A stretch of 11,885 nt of DNA. Source: Christensenella sp. UBA4379 (GTDB taxonomy: Bacteria > Bacillota > Clostridia > Christensenellales > Aristaeellaceae). The notes under the pieces were generated by a model. The model was not told the DNA's origin, did no database searches, and worked only from the letters and a program-made list of their open reading frames with translations. Position numbers and translations under genes: made by a program. The stretch lies in assembly GCA_002391225.1 (NCBI GenBank), contig DGRV01000075.1, positions 34,298 through 46,182 on the forward strand. Direction: 5' to 3'. Below, piece after piece: positions 1-6,806 of this stretch; position 1 is the stretch's first letter, and every line of letters starts with the position of its first letter.

Positions 1-149
1 ATGTATTTTTGCTCCGCAGAAGTGGGGTAGTTCGTCTCTTCCCATGGTACATTCTGCTCCGCAAAAATACTCCTCGCGCCGCGCATGTCGCCGCTGCGGA
101 TTACCATCAGGGGAAAGTTTCCCCCTGATCACCCCCTCTGGCGGGCGTT
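1..149 (-). repeat. Modular intergenic repeat, left copy
   Basis: This non-coding stretch is an inverted relative of the sequence at 11571-11786. Two modules match. Positions 94-149 equal the reverse complement of 11571-11626 at about 53 of 56 positions. Positions 1-70 share with 11718-11786 the same two ends, GTATTTTTGC-n3-GCAGAA and its inverse, around a changed interior. The 94-149 module holds a hairpin (ATCAGGGG paired with CCCCTGAT). Between the modules lie only 23 GC-rich bases (71-93), where the right copy carries a 91-bp hairpin module. No open reading frame of note lies here. The repeat begins exactly at base 1, so it may continue beyond the window. Confidence 0.85.
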
Positions 150-205
150 AGATCTGTTATTGATTTTAATTGATTAAATCTCTGACTTCGGAGAGAAAAA
201 TGTGC

Positions 206-234
206 TTGCGGCGGCCCATTGATTATGCTATCAT
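206..234 (+). promoter_or_regulatory. Sigma-A-type promoter of the MATE gene
   Basis: TTGCGG (206-211) and TATCAT (229-234) are separated by exactly 17 bp. Transcription would start near 241, about 30 bases before the ATG at 270. This placing also rules out the upstream in-frame TTG (219) and ATG (225) codons as starts, because they lie inside the promoter. Confidence 0.6.
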
Positions 235-269
235 GCAGAAGGAATCGAGTTGTTAAAGGGCGGGACGGT

Positions 270-1664
270 ATGAAGAAAGAGAAGAGAATCATCCAGGACC
301 TGACGGTCGGAAGCGTGCCGGGCACCATGCTGCGGTTCGCGACGCCGATGCTGCTGTCCGGCTTCCTGCAGATGGTGTACAACATGGTCGACATGATGGT
401 GGTCGGCCATTTCGTAGGCACGGAAGGCCTGTCTGCCGTGTCCATCGGCGGCGAGGTGCTGATGCTGATCACCTTTGTCGCCATGGGCTTTTCCAACGCC
501 GGGCAGATCCTGATCTCCCGTTACGTGGGGGAGCAGCGCAAGGACCTGATCGGGGAGATGGTCGGCACCCTGTTCACCCTGCTGATGAGCCTGGCCGTGG
601 TGATTTTAGCGGTGTTCCTGTTGATCTATCAGGACATCATCCGCTGGCTGAACACCCCGCCGGAAATCTGGGAGTACACGCGGCAGTACTGCATTACCTG
701 CGTGCTGGGCGTCGTGTTCATCTACGGCTACAACCTGGTTTCGGCTATCATGCGCGGTATGGGGGACTCCAGGCACCCCTTCCAGTTTATCGCCATCGCC
801 TCGGTGGTCAACGTCGTGCTGGACCTGCTGTTTGTCGGCCCCTTGGGGATGGGCCCGCTGGGCGCGGCCCTGGCTACCGTGATCGGCCAGGCGGTCAGCT
901 TCATTTTTGCGCTGCGCCTTTTGTACCTCAAGCGGGAGGAAATCTATTTTGACTTTCAGCCCCGCCATTTTCGCATCGGGAAGCAGGTGATCCGGCCGCT
1001 GGTCTCCCTGGGGATTCCCATGGTGATCCAGTCCGCGGCGGTGACGTTTTCGATGCTCTTCGTCAATTCCTACGTGAACACCTACGGCACGACGGCGGTG
1101 GCCGTGACCGGCGTCGCCCGCAAGCTGGAGGGAATGATCGGCGTGGTGTCCCAGGCCATTTCCTCCGCCGGCGGGGCGATGATCGCCCAGGCCCTCGGCG
1201 CCGGGAAGATCCGGCGCGTGCCCAAGGTGGTCTGGACGGCTCTGTGGGTGGTGGCGATCCCCGCCTCTGTCTTCGCCCTGATCACCTGGCTGAAGCCCGA
1301 ATGGCTGTTCGGCATCTTTTCGGACGACCCGGCGGTCCTCGCCATGGCGGTCACCTACGTGCCCATCGCCATGGTGCAGTACCTGGGGGCCACGCTGCGC
1401 CCGGCTTCCTTCGCGCTGATCAACGGCTCGGGCCATTCCTTCCTGAACCTGATGGTGGCCCTCTTGGACGGGGTGGCCGCCCGCATCGGCCTGGCCCTGC
1501 TGCTGGGCGTCACCCTGGGCTGGGGCATCCGCGGCTTCTGGTACGGCAACGCCTTCGCCGGCCTGGTCCCCTTCCTGATCGGCAGCGTGTATCTCCTGTC
1601 CGGGGCGTGGAAAAAACGGGCGTCCCAGGGACAGCCCGCGCAGAAGGAAAAAGAGAACTCCTGA
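270..1664 (+). CDS. MATE family efflux transporter
   Basis: The product is 464 aa, the usual length for a MATE antiporter (12 membrane helices in two MatE halves). Such proteins export cationic drugs or metabolites in exchange for Na+ or H+ across the inner membrane. The N-terminal half shows the family pattern: a proline in the first helix (P26, in RFATPMLLSG), then VYNMVDMMVVGHFVG with an acidic residue at D41, then LSAVSIGGEVLML. The second half (about residue 230 on) restarts with a similar PLVSLGIPMVIQS pattern. I chose ATG 270 because AAAGGG at 255-260 lies 9 bases upstream and the promoter overlaps the earlier starts. The charged tail (KKRASQGQPAQKEKENS) is cytoplasmic. The gene stands alone and ends 3 bp from the convergent fic stop. 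The substrate cannot be told from sequence. Confidence 0.95.
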   Translation: MKKEKRIIQDLTVGSVPGTMLRFATPMLLSGFLQMVYNMVDMMVVGHFVGTEGLSAVSIGGEVLMLITFVAMGFSNAGQILISRYVGEQRKDLIGEMVGTLFTLLMSLAVVILAVFLLIYQDIIRWLNTPPEIWEYTRQYCITCVLGVVFIYGYNLVSAIMRGMGDSRHPFQFIAIASVVNVVLDLLFVGPLGMGPLGAALATVIGQAVSFIFALRLLYLKREEIYFDFQPRHFRIGKQVIRPLVSLGIPMVIQSAAVTFSMLFVNSYVNTYGTTAVAVTGVARKLEGMIGVVSQAISSAGGAMIAQALGAGKIRRVPKVVWTALWVVAIPASVFALITWLKPEWLFGIFSDDPAVLAMAVTYVPIAMVQYLGATLRPASFALINGSGHSFLNLMVALLDGVAARIGLALLLGVTLGWGIRGFWYGNAFAGLVPFLIGSVYLLSGAWKKRASQGQPAQKEKENS

Positions 1665-1667
1665 CGT

Positions 1668-2579
1668 TCAATGGGGGATGCCGAGGGCGTCCAGCAGGCG
1701 GATCACGGCATCCTGCCCGTCCAGGCAGGTATCCATGAGCCAGCCTGGTTCATTGTCCCACTCAGACAGACCGCGGTAATAGTAGTATTTTTTTGTGTCC
1801 TCGATGATAAAGGGAATGATTTTGTGGTGAAGACATTCCTTCAGCGCAATCAGCCGCCCGACCCGTCCGTTTCCATCCTGAAAAGGATGGATTTTTTCAA
1901 ATTCAGCGTGAAAGGTGACAATATCCCTGATCGTTATGATTTCCAGCTGATGATAATGCTGGAGAAGCGTTTTCATCCGTTCTGGGACGGAGGCAGGCGG
2001 AGCGGTTTCATAACCGCCCACCATGTTTGGTTGTTTTTTATAATCACCTACGGCGAACCAGGGAAGAGAGGCGTCCCTGGTATTTTGTTTCAGGATCAGG
2101 TGCAGGTTTTTGATTTCCGCCTCGGTGAGCTCTTCTTCCGCAGTGTCGATCACATGGTCCACGGCCCTGAAATGATGCACAGTTTCCAGAATATCGTCTA
2201 CCGGCAGAACGTCCTCGCTGGTGATGGTATTCGTTTCAAAAATCAGCCGGGTCTGCTTTTCTGTGAGCCGGCTTCCTTCGATATGGTTGGAATTGTAGGT
2301 CATCCGTATCTGCAGTTCGTGATACAGGCCGCCGGAAAGGCCGGCCTTCTTTTCGTCCCGGAGCCGCTGAAGAAGCGGGTTGTCGGAAAGCGTTCTGCAC
2401 AGGTCGGAAATCCCGCAGCCAAGAAAACCGGCCATTTTCTCCAGGATGCGGTCAGATACTTTTTCTCCCCGGTTGATTTTGGCGATGGTCCGGGAGGAAA
2501 TGCCCAGGGAGGACGAGAGAGAGGAGATGGTGATCCGCTTTTCTTTCAGCAGTCTGTGCAGGCCCTCGTAGGAAATCAT
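1668..2579 (-). CDS. HTH-Fic family protein (probable protein adenylyltransferase)
   Basis: The product is 303 aa with three visible parts. Residues about 5-60 form a Cro/C1-type helix-turn-helix (ISSLSSSLGISSRTIAKINR). Residues 97-102 (SNHIEG) match the inhibitory SxxxE(G/N) motif, whose Glu (E101) blocks productive ATP binding. Residues 231-242 are an intact Fic core, HPFQDGNGRVGR, with catalytic H231, acidic D235 for Mg2+ and both arginines. Fic enzymes transfer AMP from ATP to a Ser/Thr/Tyr of a target protein; the target here is unknown. With the inhibitory helix ahead of the Fic core in the same chain, it needs no separate antitoxin. GGAGGG lies 8 bases before the ATG. The HTH suggests DNA binding, perhaps of its own promoter (inference). 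It is transcribed alone, downstream of ilvE. Confidence 0.93.
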   Translation of the reverse strand: MISYEGLHRLLKEKRITISSLSSSLGISSRTIAKINRGEKVSDRILEKMAGFLGCGISDLCRTLSDNPLLQRLRDEKKAGLSGGLYHELQIRMTYNSNHIEGSRLTEKQTRLIFETNTITSEDVLPVDDILETVHHFRAVDHVIDTAEEELTEAEIKNLHLILKQNTRDASLPWFAVGDYKKQPNMVGGYETAPPASVPERMKTLLQHYHQLEIITIRDIVTFHAEFEKIHPFQDGNGRVGRLIALKECLHHKIIPFIIEDTKKYYYYRGLSEWDNEPGWLMDTCLDGQDAVIRLLDALGIPH

Positions 2580-2613
2580 GAAGCAAGCCCTCCGGAAAGG
2601 TGATTCTTTACTA

Positions 2614-2642
2614 ATTATAAGAAAATCGCACGGGAAAGTAAA
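2614..2642 (-). promoter_or_regulatory. Promoter of the fic gene
   Basis: On the minus strand, TTTACT (2637-2642) and TATAAT (2614-2619) are separated by 17 bp; the -10 box is a perfect consensus. The -35 box overlaps the inner end and loop of the inverted repeat 2622-2660, and the spacer is one arm of it. A protein binding that repeat, or hairpin-forming readthrough from ilvE, would therefore affect fic transcription. Confidence 0.7.
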
Positions 2643-2660
2643 GATTTCCCGCGCGATTTT
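2622..2660 (-). terminator. ilvE terminator hairpin
   Basis: Two 16-nt arms (2622-2637 and 2645-2660) pair around a 7-nt loop. The single non-Watson-Crick position is a G-U pair in RNA read from the minus strand but an A-C mismatch in RNA from the plus strand, so the hairpin fits minus-strand transcription best. It lies 19 bases after the ilvE stop and is followed on that strand by TTTTCTTAT. The 3' arm and U-tract double as the fic promoter spacer and -10 region. Confidence 0.75.
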
Positions 2661-2678
2661 TTGCGAAAAGGAAAGGAA

Positions 2679-3740
2679 TCAGACAATCTCCGTCCATCCG
2701 TAGGGATCTTCGGTTTTGCCCCACTGGATGCCGGTCAGGGTGTCGTAGAGCCACTGGGTCAGAGGACCGATCTTGCCGCCGGCGACGGTGTACTTTTCGC
2801 CGTCGTAGGAGAGCTCGCCGATGGGGGAGACCACGGCGGCGGTGCCGGTGCCCCAGGCTTCCTTGAGGGTGCCGGCCTTCATGGCGTCTTTCAGCTCGTC
2901 CACGGAGAGCAGGCGCTCTTCCACCTTATAGCCGTGCTTCTGCAGCAGCTCCACGCAGCTCTTGCGGGTAATGCCGGGCAGGACGGAGCCGGTCAGCTTC
3001 GGGGTGACGATGGTGTCCCCGATCTGGAACATGACGTTCATCGCGCCGACTTCCTCGATGTATTTGCGCTCCACGCCGTCCAGCCAGAGCACCTGGGAAT
3101 AGCCCTTGAGCTCGGCCTTGTGGCCGGCGCGGTTGCTGGCGGCGTAGTTGCCGCCGCACTTGGCGTAGCCGGTGCCGCCGCGGACGGCGCGGACGTCCTC
3201 GGTCTCGATCATGATCTTGACCGGGTTTAGCCCTTCCTTATAGTAGCTGCCCACGGGGGAGAGGATCACGCAGTACAGGGCCTTCTGCAGGGTGTGGAGC
3301 CCTAAGAAGGGGTCGGTGCCGATCAGGAAGGGGCGGATGTACAGGGAGGTTCCCGGCAGGGAGGGCACCCAGTCCCGCTCCAGGTCGATCAGGGTCTTGA
3401 GGGCCTTCAGGACGAAGTCCGGGTCCACCTCGGGCAGGGTGATGCGCTCGGCGGAGTTGTTCAGGCGCTTGAAATTCTCCATCGGGCGGAACAGCTGGAT
3501 CTGCCCGTCGGGCCGGCGGTAGGCCTTCATGCCCTCGAAAATTTCCGCCCCGTAGTGGAGCACGGCGGAGGCCGGGCTCAGCTGCAGGTCCCCGTAGGGG
3601 ACGATGCGGGCGTCGTGCCAGCCGTTTTCCGGGTCGTAGTCCATCAGGAACATATGATCGGTAAAGTAACGGCCGAAGCCGAGATTGTTCTGGTCCGGCT
3701 TGGGTTTGAGTGTTTTCGCGCGGATGATCTGGATATCCAT
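2679..3740 (-). CDS. ilvE: Branched-chain amino acid aminotransferase
   Basis: This 353-aa protein is a fold-type IV PLP enzyme. It moves the amino group between leucine, isoleucine or valine and 2-oxoglutarate, the last step of branched-chain synthesis and the first of breakdown. The N-terminal region has HYGAEIFEGMKAYRRPDG, typical of the longer group II (eukaryote/Bacillus-like) branch, as is the ~350-aa length. The catalytic lysine is K194 in GGTGYAKCGGNYAAS; the acidic pair in KYIEEVGAMNVMF contacts the cofactor ring nitrogen; GTGTAAVVSPIG near residue 300 forms the phosphate/substrate loop. A TTG codon lies directly before the ATG, but AAGGAGG is 8 bases from the ATG and only 5 from the TTG, so the ATG at 3740 is preferred. 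The gene is monocistronic, with its own promoter and terminator, and no other ilv or leu genes are nearby. Confidence 0.96.
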   Translation of the reverse strand: MDIQIIRAKTLKPKPDQNNLGFGRYFTDHMFLMDYDPENGWHDARIVPYGDLQLSPASAVLHYGAEIFEGMKAYRRPDGQIQLFRPMENFKRLNNSAERITLPEVDPDFVLKALKTLIDLERDWVPSLPGTSLYIRPFLIGTDPFLGLHTLQKALYCVILSPVGSYYKEGLNPVKIMIETEDVRAVRGGTGYAKCGGNYAASNRAGHKAELKGYSQVLWLDGVERKYIEEVGAMNVMFQIGDTIVTPKLTGSVLPGITRKSCVELLQKHGYKVEERLLSVDELKDAMKAGTLKEAWGTGTAAVVSPIGELSYDGEKYTVAGGKIGPLTQWLYDTLTGIQWGKTEDPYGWTEIV

Positions 3741-3791
3741 CAATACAGCCTCCTTATGTCAATCAGGAAAACCCGATCTCTTTACGTTCAT

Positions 3792-3820
3792 ATCATACAA
3801 CGGAATCAGTGCCTCTGCAA
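3792..3820 (-). promoter_or_regulatory. Promoter of ilvE
   Basis: Minus-strand TTGCAG (3815-3820) and TATGAT (3792-3797) have a 17-bp spacer. The leader to the ATG is only about 45 bases, too short for a T-box, so no leader-based amino acid control is visible. Confidence 0.65.
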
Positions 3821-3900
3821 GAAAACGAGTGATTTTTTGGTGTTTTTCTCGTGGGTGATAGATTTCCTGTGCTTTTTCTATTATGTACGAAAAATTCCCC

Positions 3901-3929
3901 TTGCAGGCTGAAAATGCCTGTGTTACAAT
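3901..3929 (+). promoter_or_regulatory. Promoter of the LRR gene
   Basis: Plus-strand TTGCAG (3901-3906) and TACAAT (3924-3929) have a 17-bp spacer, and transcription would start near 3936. It diverges from the ilvE promoter about 80 bp away. The 3741-3993 gap otherwise holds only AT-rich leader sequence and the ribosome binding site AGGAAGGGG (3977-3985). Confidence 0.65.
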
Positions 3930-3993
3930 GAAACGAGTAAAAAATACACCGTTGCATGAGGATGTATTTCCAATGCAGGAAGGGGCATGACAG

Positions 3994-5268
3994 ATGTTGC
4001 AGAATTGCGGACAATGCTTCAAGCAAGCATTATTCTGTCTTGCCCGGTCAAGGTTTCTTTGTGACGCAGTGAAAGGCTGCGTCCTTTTGTGTTTCAGAAA
4101 AAGAGGTGCCTTACTCTACAGCAAAGATATGACGAGGCTTCTTTGCTGTGCTGGCGCAAAAACAGGTGTTTTCAGAATACCGCAGAGTGTTACGGCCATT
4201 AACGCTGTCGCTTTTAATGGCTGCGTGGAACTGACAGAAGTGATCATTCCTGAAAACGTGCCCCAGATCTACAGCCAGACTTTCGAAAACTGCGTAAATT
4301 TGAGGATCGTTCATATTCCGCAGAGCATACAAAGTATATTCGGTTATGCTTTTGACGGCTGCTACAGTCTCGAATATATTTATTATCAGGGGAATTGGGA
4401 GCAGTGGAATGCGATGACGGTGGATGAAAGCGGAAACGACGCGTTTTATGGTGCTCAAGTGTCTTATCTAGGCTATAGCATGAATCATGATATTTCCTGG
4501 GTACTTACGGAAGGTGGCGAGCTGACCGTTTCGGGTGGGGCGCTTCTGAATCCGGTGCCATGGGATGTTGATTTATACAGGGATCTGGTTCAGCATGTCG
4601 TTTTAATGGAAGGAATCACCGTAATCGGAAATAAGGTTTTTGAGGGCTACTCAAATATAACCAGCTTAACGCTTCCGGAAAGCCTGACAACTATTGGAGA
4701 CAGCGCATTTGCCGCCTGCTCCGGATTGACGGAGATCACGATTCCCGCTGGAGTAACCGTGATAGGATATGATGCGTTCAATTCGTGTTCCGCTCTGACC
4801 GATATTCATGTAGATCCCGATAATACGACGTATTCGGATATCAGTGGTGTTCTGTTCGATGCGGGAAAACATGAACTGATAAAATACCCAGCCAATCATC
4901 CGGGAAATTCGTATACGATTCCGGATGGAGTCACGGATATCACCGCTGGGTGGCACTGGTATCTAGAAGATTTCAAGATGGGCGATTACGGCGGCGCTTC
5001 TGCTTTCATAGATTGTGCTCGGCTGACCAGCATCATCATCCCCTCAGGAGTAACGAAAATAGGAGACGCAGTGTTTGGCGGATGTGAGAACCTCACGGAT
5101 ATTTGGATTCCGATAACTGTAACCGAAATCGGCGGGTATGCTTTTGCTGATTGTCCAAGCCTTGAAAATATTCATTATGCTGGTACATTGGAACAATGGA
5201 AAGCGGTGAATGTCAACAAGAACGGCAACGATCAGCTTGATTCTGCAGTGATTTACTACGGAGACTGA
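3994..5268 (+). CDS. BspA-like leucine-rich repeat protein, N-terminus atypical
   Basis: The 424-aa product is built of LRR_5 (BspA/Treponema TpLRR-type) repeats, for example SVTAINAVAFNGCVELTEV, SLTTIGDSAFAACSGLTEIT and VTKIGDAVFGGCENLTDIW. Two copies of a family module, (N/T)(W/L)EQW-x8-10-GND-x6-Y, occur near residues 135 and 400. Relatives are usually secreted or surface proteins of gut bacteria that bind host or microbial partners. Here residues 1-38 are Cys-rich and look like neither LRR nor a signal peptide, and the recognisable repeat begins abruptly at LLYSKDMTRLL, normally mid-repeat. No LPXTG anchor or dockerin is seen. AGGAAGGGG lies 8 bases before ATG 3994. By eye the gene is more AT-rich than its neighbours. 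It is probably a 5'-truncated or rearranged copy; whether it is exported is doubtful. Confidence 0.85.
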   Translation: MLQNCGQCFKQALFCLARSRFLCDAVKGCVLLCFRKRGALLYSKDMTRLLCCAGAKTGVFRIPQSVTAINAVAFNGCVELTEVIIPENVPQIYSQTFENCVNLRIVHIPQSIQSIFGYAFDGCYSLEYIYYQGNWEQWNAMTVDESGNDAFYGAQVSYLGYSMNHDISWVLTEGGELTVSGGALLNPVPWDVDLYRDLVQHVVLMEGITVIGNKVFEGYSNITSLTLPESLTTIGDSAFAACSGLTEITIPAGVTVIGYDAFNSCSALTDIHVDPDNTTYSDISGVLFDAGKHELIKYPANHPGNSYTIPDGVTDITAGWHWYLEDFKMGDYGGASAFIDCARLTSIIIPSGVTKIGDAVFGGCENLTDIWIPITVTEIGGYAFADCPSLENIHYAGTLEQWKAVNVNKNGNDQLDSAVIYYGD

Positions 5269-5308
5269 AAGCCCGTGTGGATGAGATGGATTGACTGATC
5301 AACAAAAA

Positions 5309-5340
5309 AGGGGAGCGCAGGTTTTGAGCCTGCGCCCTCT
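5309..5340 (-). terminator. Bidirectional terminator between the LRR gene and the degV operon
   Basis: GCGCAGG (5315-5321) pairs with CCTGCGC (5329-5335), extended by further G-C pairs past one bulged base. Read on the minus strand the hairpin is followed directly by CTTTTTTG, an excellent intrinsic terminator for the leftward operon. Read on the plus strand only CTTTTATG follows, some bases after the stem, so it is weaker for the LRR gene. Confidence 0.85.
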
Positions 5341-5395
5341 GGCTTTTATGAAATTGATTATTTCTATGAGAAAAGTTGAGTGCTCTGTAATTGGA

Positions 5396-6097
5396 TCATG
5401 AAACGGCATTTCTGAGCGCCCGTTCCACCGTTTCCCATTGATCCCCCGGATGGGTCAGGAGGGAATAGAGAAAGTTCAGCATCTGCCAGTCGAGGGGGGA
5501 CGGGGACTGGGTCGTGGTCCAGCCCTGATAGAGGATGCTGGTTTTGTCGTCCCAGTGGTCGTTGGTCAGGCCCAGGGCGCCGACCAGCTCTTCCTGGACG
5601 AGGTGGTTTCGGTCCCGCTGGGTGGTCACGTCGGTGGCGATGCCGATGACGGCGGTATGGATCCGGTAGGCGGCGTACTCGTAGTAGAAAAAGCCCCAAT
5701 TGCCGCTGTCGTAGTCGGGCACCAGGGAGGCCATCTGGTGGAGCGGGCAGAAGTGGATGACGATGCCGGCGTCGCTTTCGCTGTCGACCCGGGAGATGTC
5801 GGGCAGATGGGGGACGTTGGTTTGGAGGGCCTTGAGAAAAGCGTCCAGGTTTTCAAGATCCTGCCGGGTGGGGCTGCCGCTGGCGAAGACGCGGAGGGGC
5901 TGATCCCAGCGGATCAGGTAATTCCGGCCGTTGTTTACGTATTCGGCCGAAAACGCGCAGGTATGAAACACGGAAAGGGCGCGTTCAAAGGCAGCCCGGT
6001 CCGGCTGGCTGTTACCGAAGGTATAGGCGGACGTGCCCGGGGCGAGGGATGGGGCCAGGAAGAAAAGGACGAGCAGGAGGGAAAGCGGTCTTTTCAT
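5396..6097 (-). CDS. Exported DUF2927 domain protein
   Basis: The 233-aa product has a clear signal peptide (MKRPLSLLLVLFFLAPSLAPG, probable cleavage after GTSA at residue 24). The mature part matches DUF2927: acidic HLVQEELVGALGLTND (165-180), then the typical SIL segment and a helical LDWQMLNFLYSLLTHPGD near residue 202. The family has no established function; the E-E-L-x4-LGL-x-ND motif resembles a metalloprotease helix, but no HExxH is present. The start at 6097 is preferred over an in-frame ATG 15 codons upstream because GGAG lies 7 bases before it and the signal peptide then begins properly. It is the last gene of the leftward operon, 57 bp after the preceding stop, and 55 bp before the terminator. 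Confidence 0.82.
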   Translation of the reverse strand: MKRPLSLLLVLFFLAPSLAPGTSAYTFGNSQPDRAAFERALSVFHTCAFSAEYVNNGRNYLIRWDQPLRVFASGSPTRQDLENLDAFLKALQTNVPHLPDISRVDSESDAGIVIHFCPLHQMASLVPDYDSGNWGFFYYEYAAYRIHTAVIGIATDVTTQRDRNHLVQEELVGALGLTNDHWDDKTSILYQGWTTTQSPSPLDWQMLNFLYSLLTHPGDQWETVERALRNAVS

Positions 6098-6154
6098 ACA
6101 TTTTCTCCGGTGGCCGGTAAGGATGATGCAAATACGAGACACATGAACCGAGGA

Positions 6155-6778
6155 TCACGTGTCATGATACCAGAAGAAATGAGACAGGATATATTTCGCG
6201 GAGGATTCGGAAGGAGCTCTGGCTTCCAGGAACACAAGATAGTCGCCGGACAGAAAAACATGGAAGATCGAATGATACCCCAGGAGGCCGCCGGGCTGGT
6301 AGGCAAAGTGAACGCAGGGCACCGTCCGGCCGTCGATGGAATAAGAGACGAGCTGAGTATCCTGAAGATTCAGATCAGGGCCGTCCGGTTCCACAACGGA
6401 AAGGACATATTCCAGCAATTCATTTTCATTGAGTTTCGCAAGCCACGAAGCGTTCCGCCCGATGGAAACCAAAGTGATATAGGCCTGTTCATAGGGATTG
6501 GAGGGAGAGGCGGACATCAGGCGAACGGAGCTGTGCCTGTCAAGGACGTCCCTGGCAGGAAGGGACAGCATGGAAGGGTCTATGTCCCAGTTCCTCAGCA
6601 GTTCCTCCTGTCCCATGAAACGATAGCCGGGACAGCGGAAGCCGACGCCAAGGATCCGGTTCTGATAGGCGGATGAATCGGCGGAGCCCATCATGTCCTG
6701 CAAGGTGGGCTCTCCCTGATGCCCCATCGCGTAAAACATTAAGACGACAGCCAGCAGGGTGATGAAAAACTGTTTCAT
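6155..6778 (-). CDS. Small exported protein of unknown function
   Basis: This 207-aa protein starts with one hydrophobic segment (MKQFFITLLAVVLMFYAMG), a signal peptide or anchor without a lipobox cysteine. The rest is a soluble alpha/beta domain: NRILGVGFRCPGYRFM (40-55), LLEYVLSVVEPDG (121-133), then alternating strand-like segments ending in SIFHVFLSGDYLVFLEA. The order (early 'lg..f..P..y', later strands, C-terminal helix SSAKYILSHF) is reminiscent of PsbP/DcrB-like folds, but I would not assign it. AAGGAGG abuts an upstream in-frame ATG (6784) and lies 6 bases before ATG 6778, so 6778 is the start. It lies 28 bp after the upstream gene and 57 bp before the DUF2927 gene, which is also exported. 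Confidence 0.75.
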   Translation of the reverse strand: MKQFFITLLAVVLMFYAMGHQGEPTLQDMMGSADSSAYQNRILGVGFRCPGYRFMGQEELLRNWDIDPSMLSLPARDVLDRHSSVRLMSASPSNPYEQAYITLVSIGRNASWLAKLNENELLEYVLSVVEPDGPDLNLQDTQLVSYSIDGRTVPCVHFAYQPGGLLGYHSIFHVFLSGDYLVFLEARAPSESSAKYILSHFFWYHDT

Positions 6779-6806
6779 GAACATCCTCCTTTTCTATCAG
6801 ATACCT

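Noticed and set aside
606..1436. Long minus-strand open frame (276 codons) opposite the MATE gene
   Set aside because: It is rich in His, Arg, Gly and Asp, shows no domain, and lies wholly antisense to a clear transporter; it results from GC-rich codon structure.
1671..2603. 310-codon plus-strand frame opposite fic
   Set aside because: It is the shadow of a gene with an intact Fic motif; it has no recognisable domain.
3741..3900. T-box or leucine leader ahead of ilvE
   Set aside because: The promoter at 3792-3820 leaves only about 45 bases of leader, with no T-box motif or peptide of regulatory codons.
3759..4026. Minus-strand open frames of 77-87 codons between ilvE and the LRR gene
   Set aside because: They overlap both divergent promoters, have no ribosome binding site and show no recognisable domain.
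5438..6676. 412-codon plus-strand frame opposite the DUF2927 and 207-aa genes
   Set aside because: The opposite strand has signal peptides, ribosome binding sites and a recognised family; the plus frame has Gly/Val-rich antisense-like sequence and no start signal.
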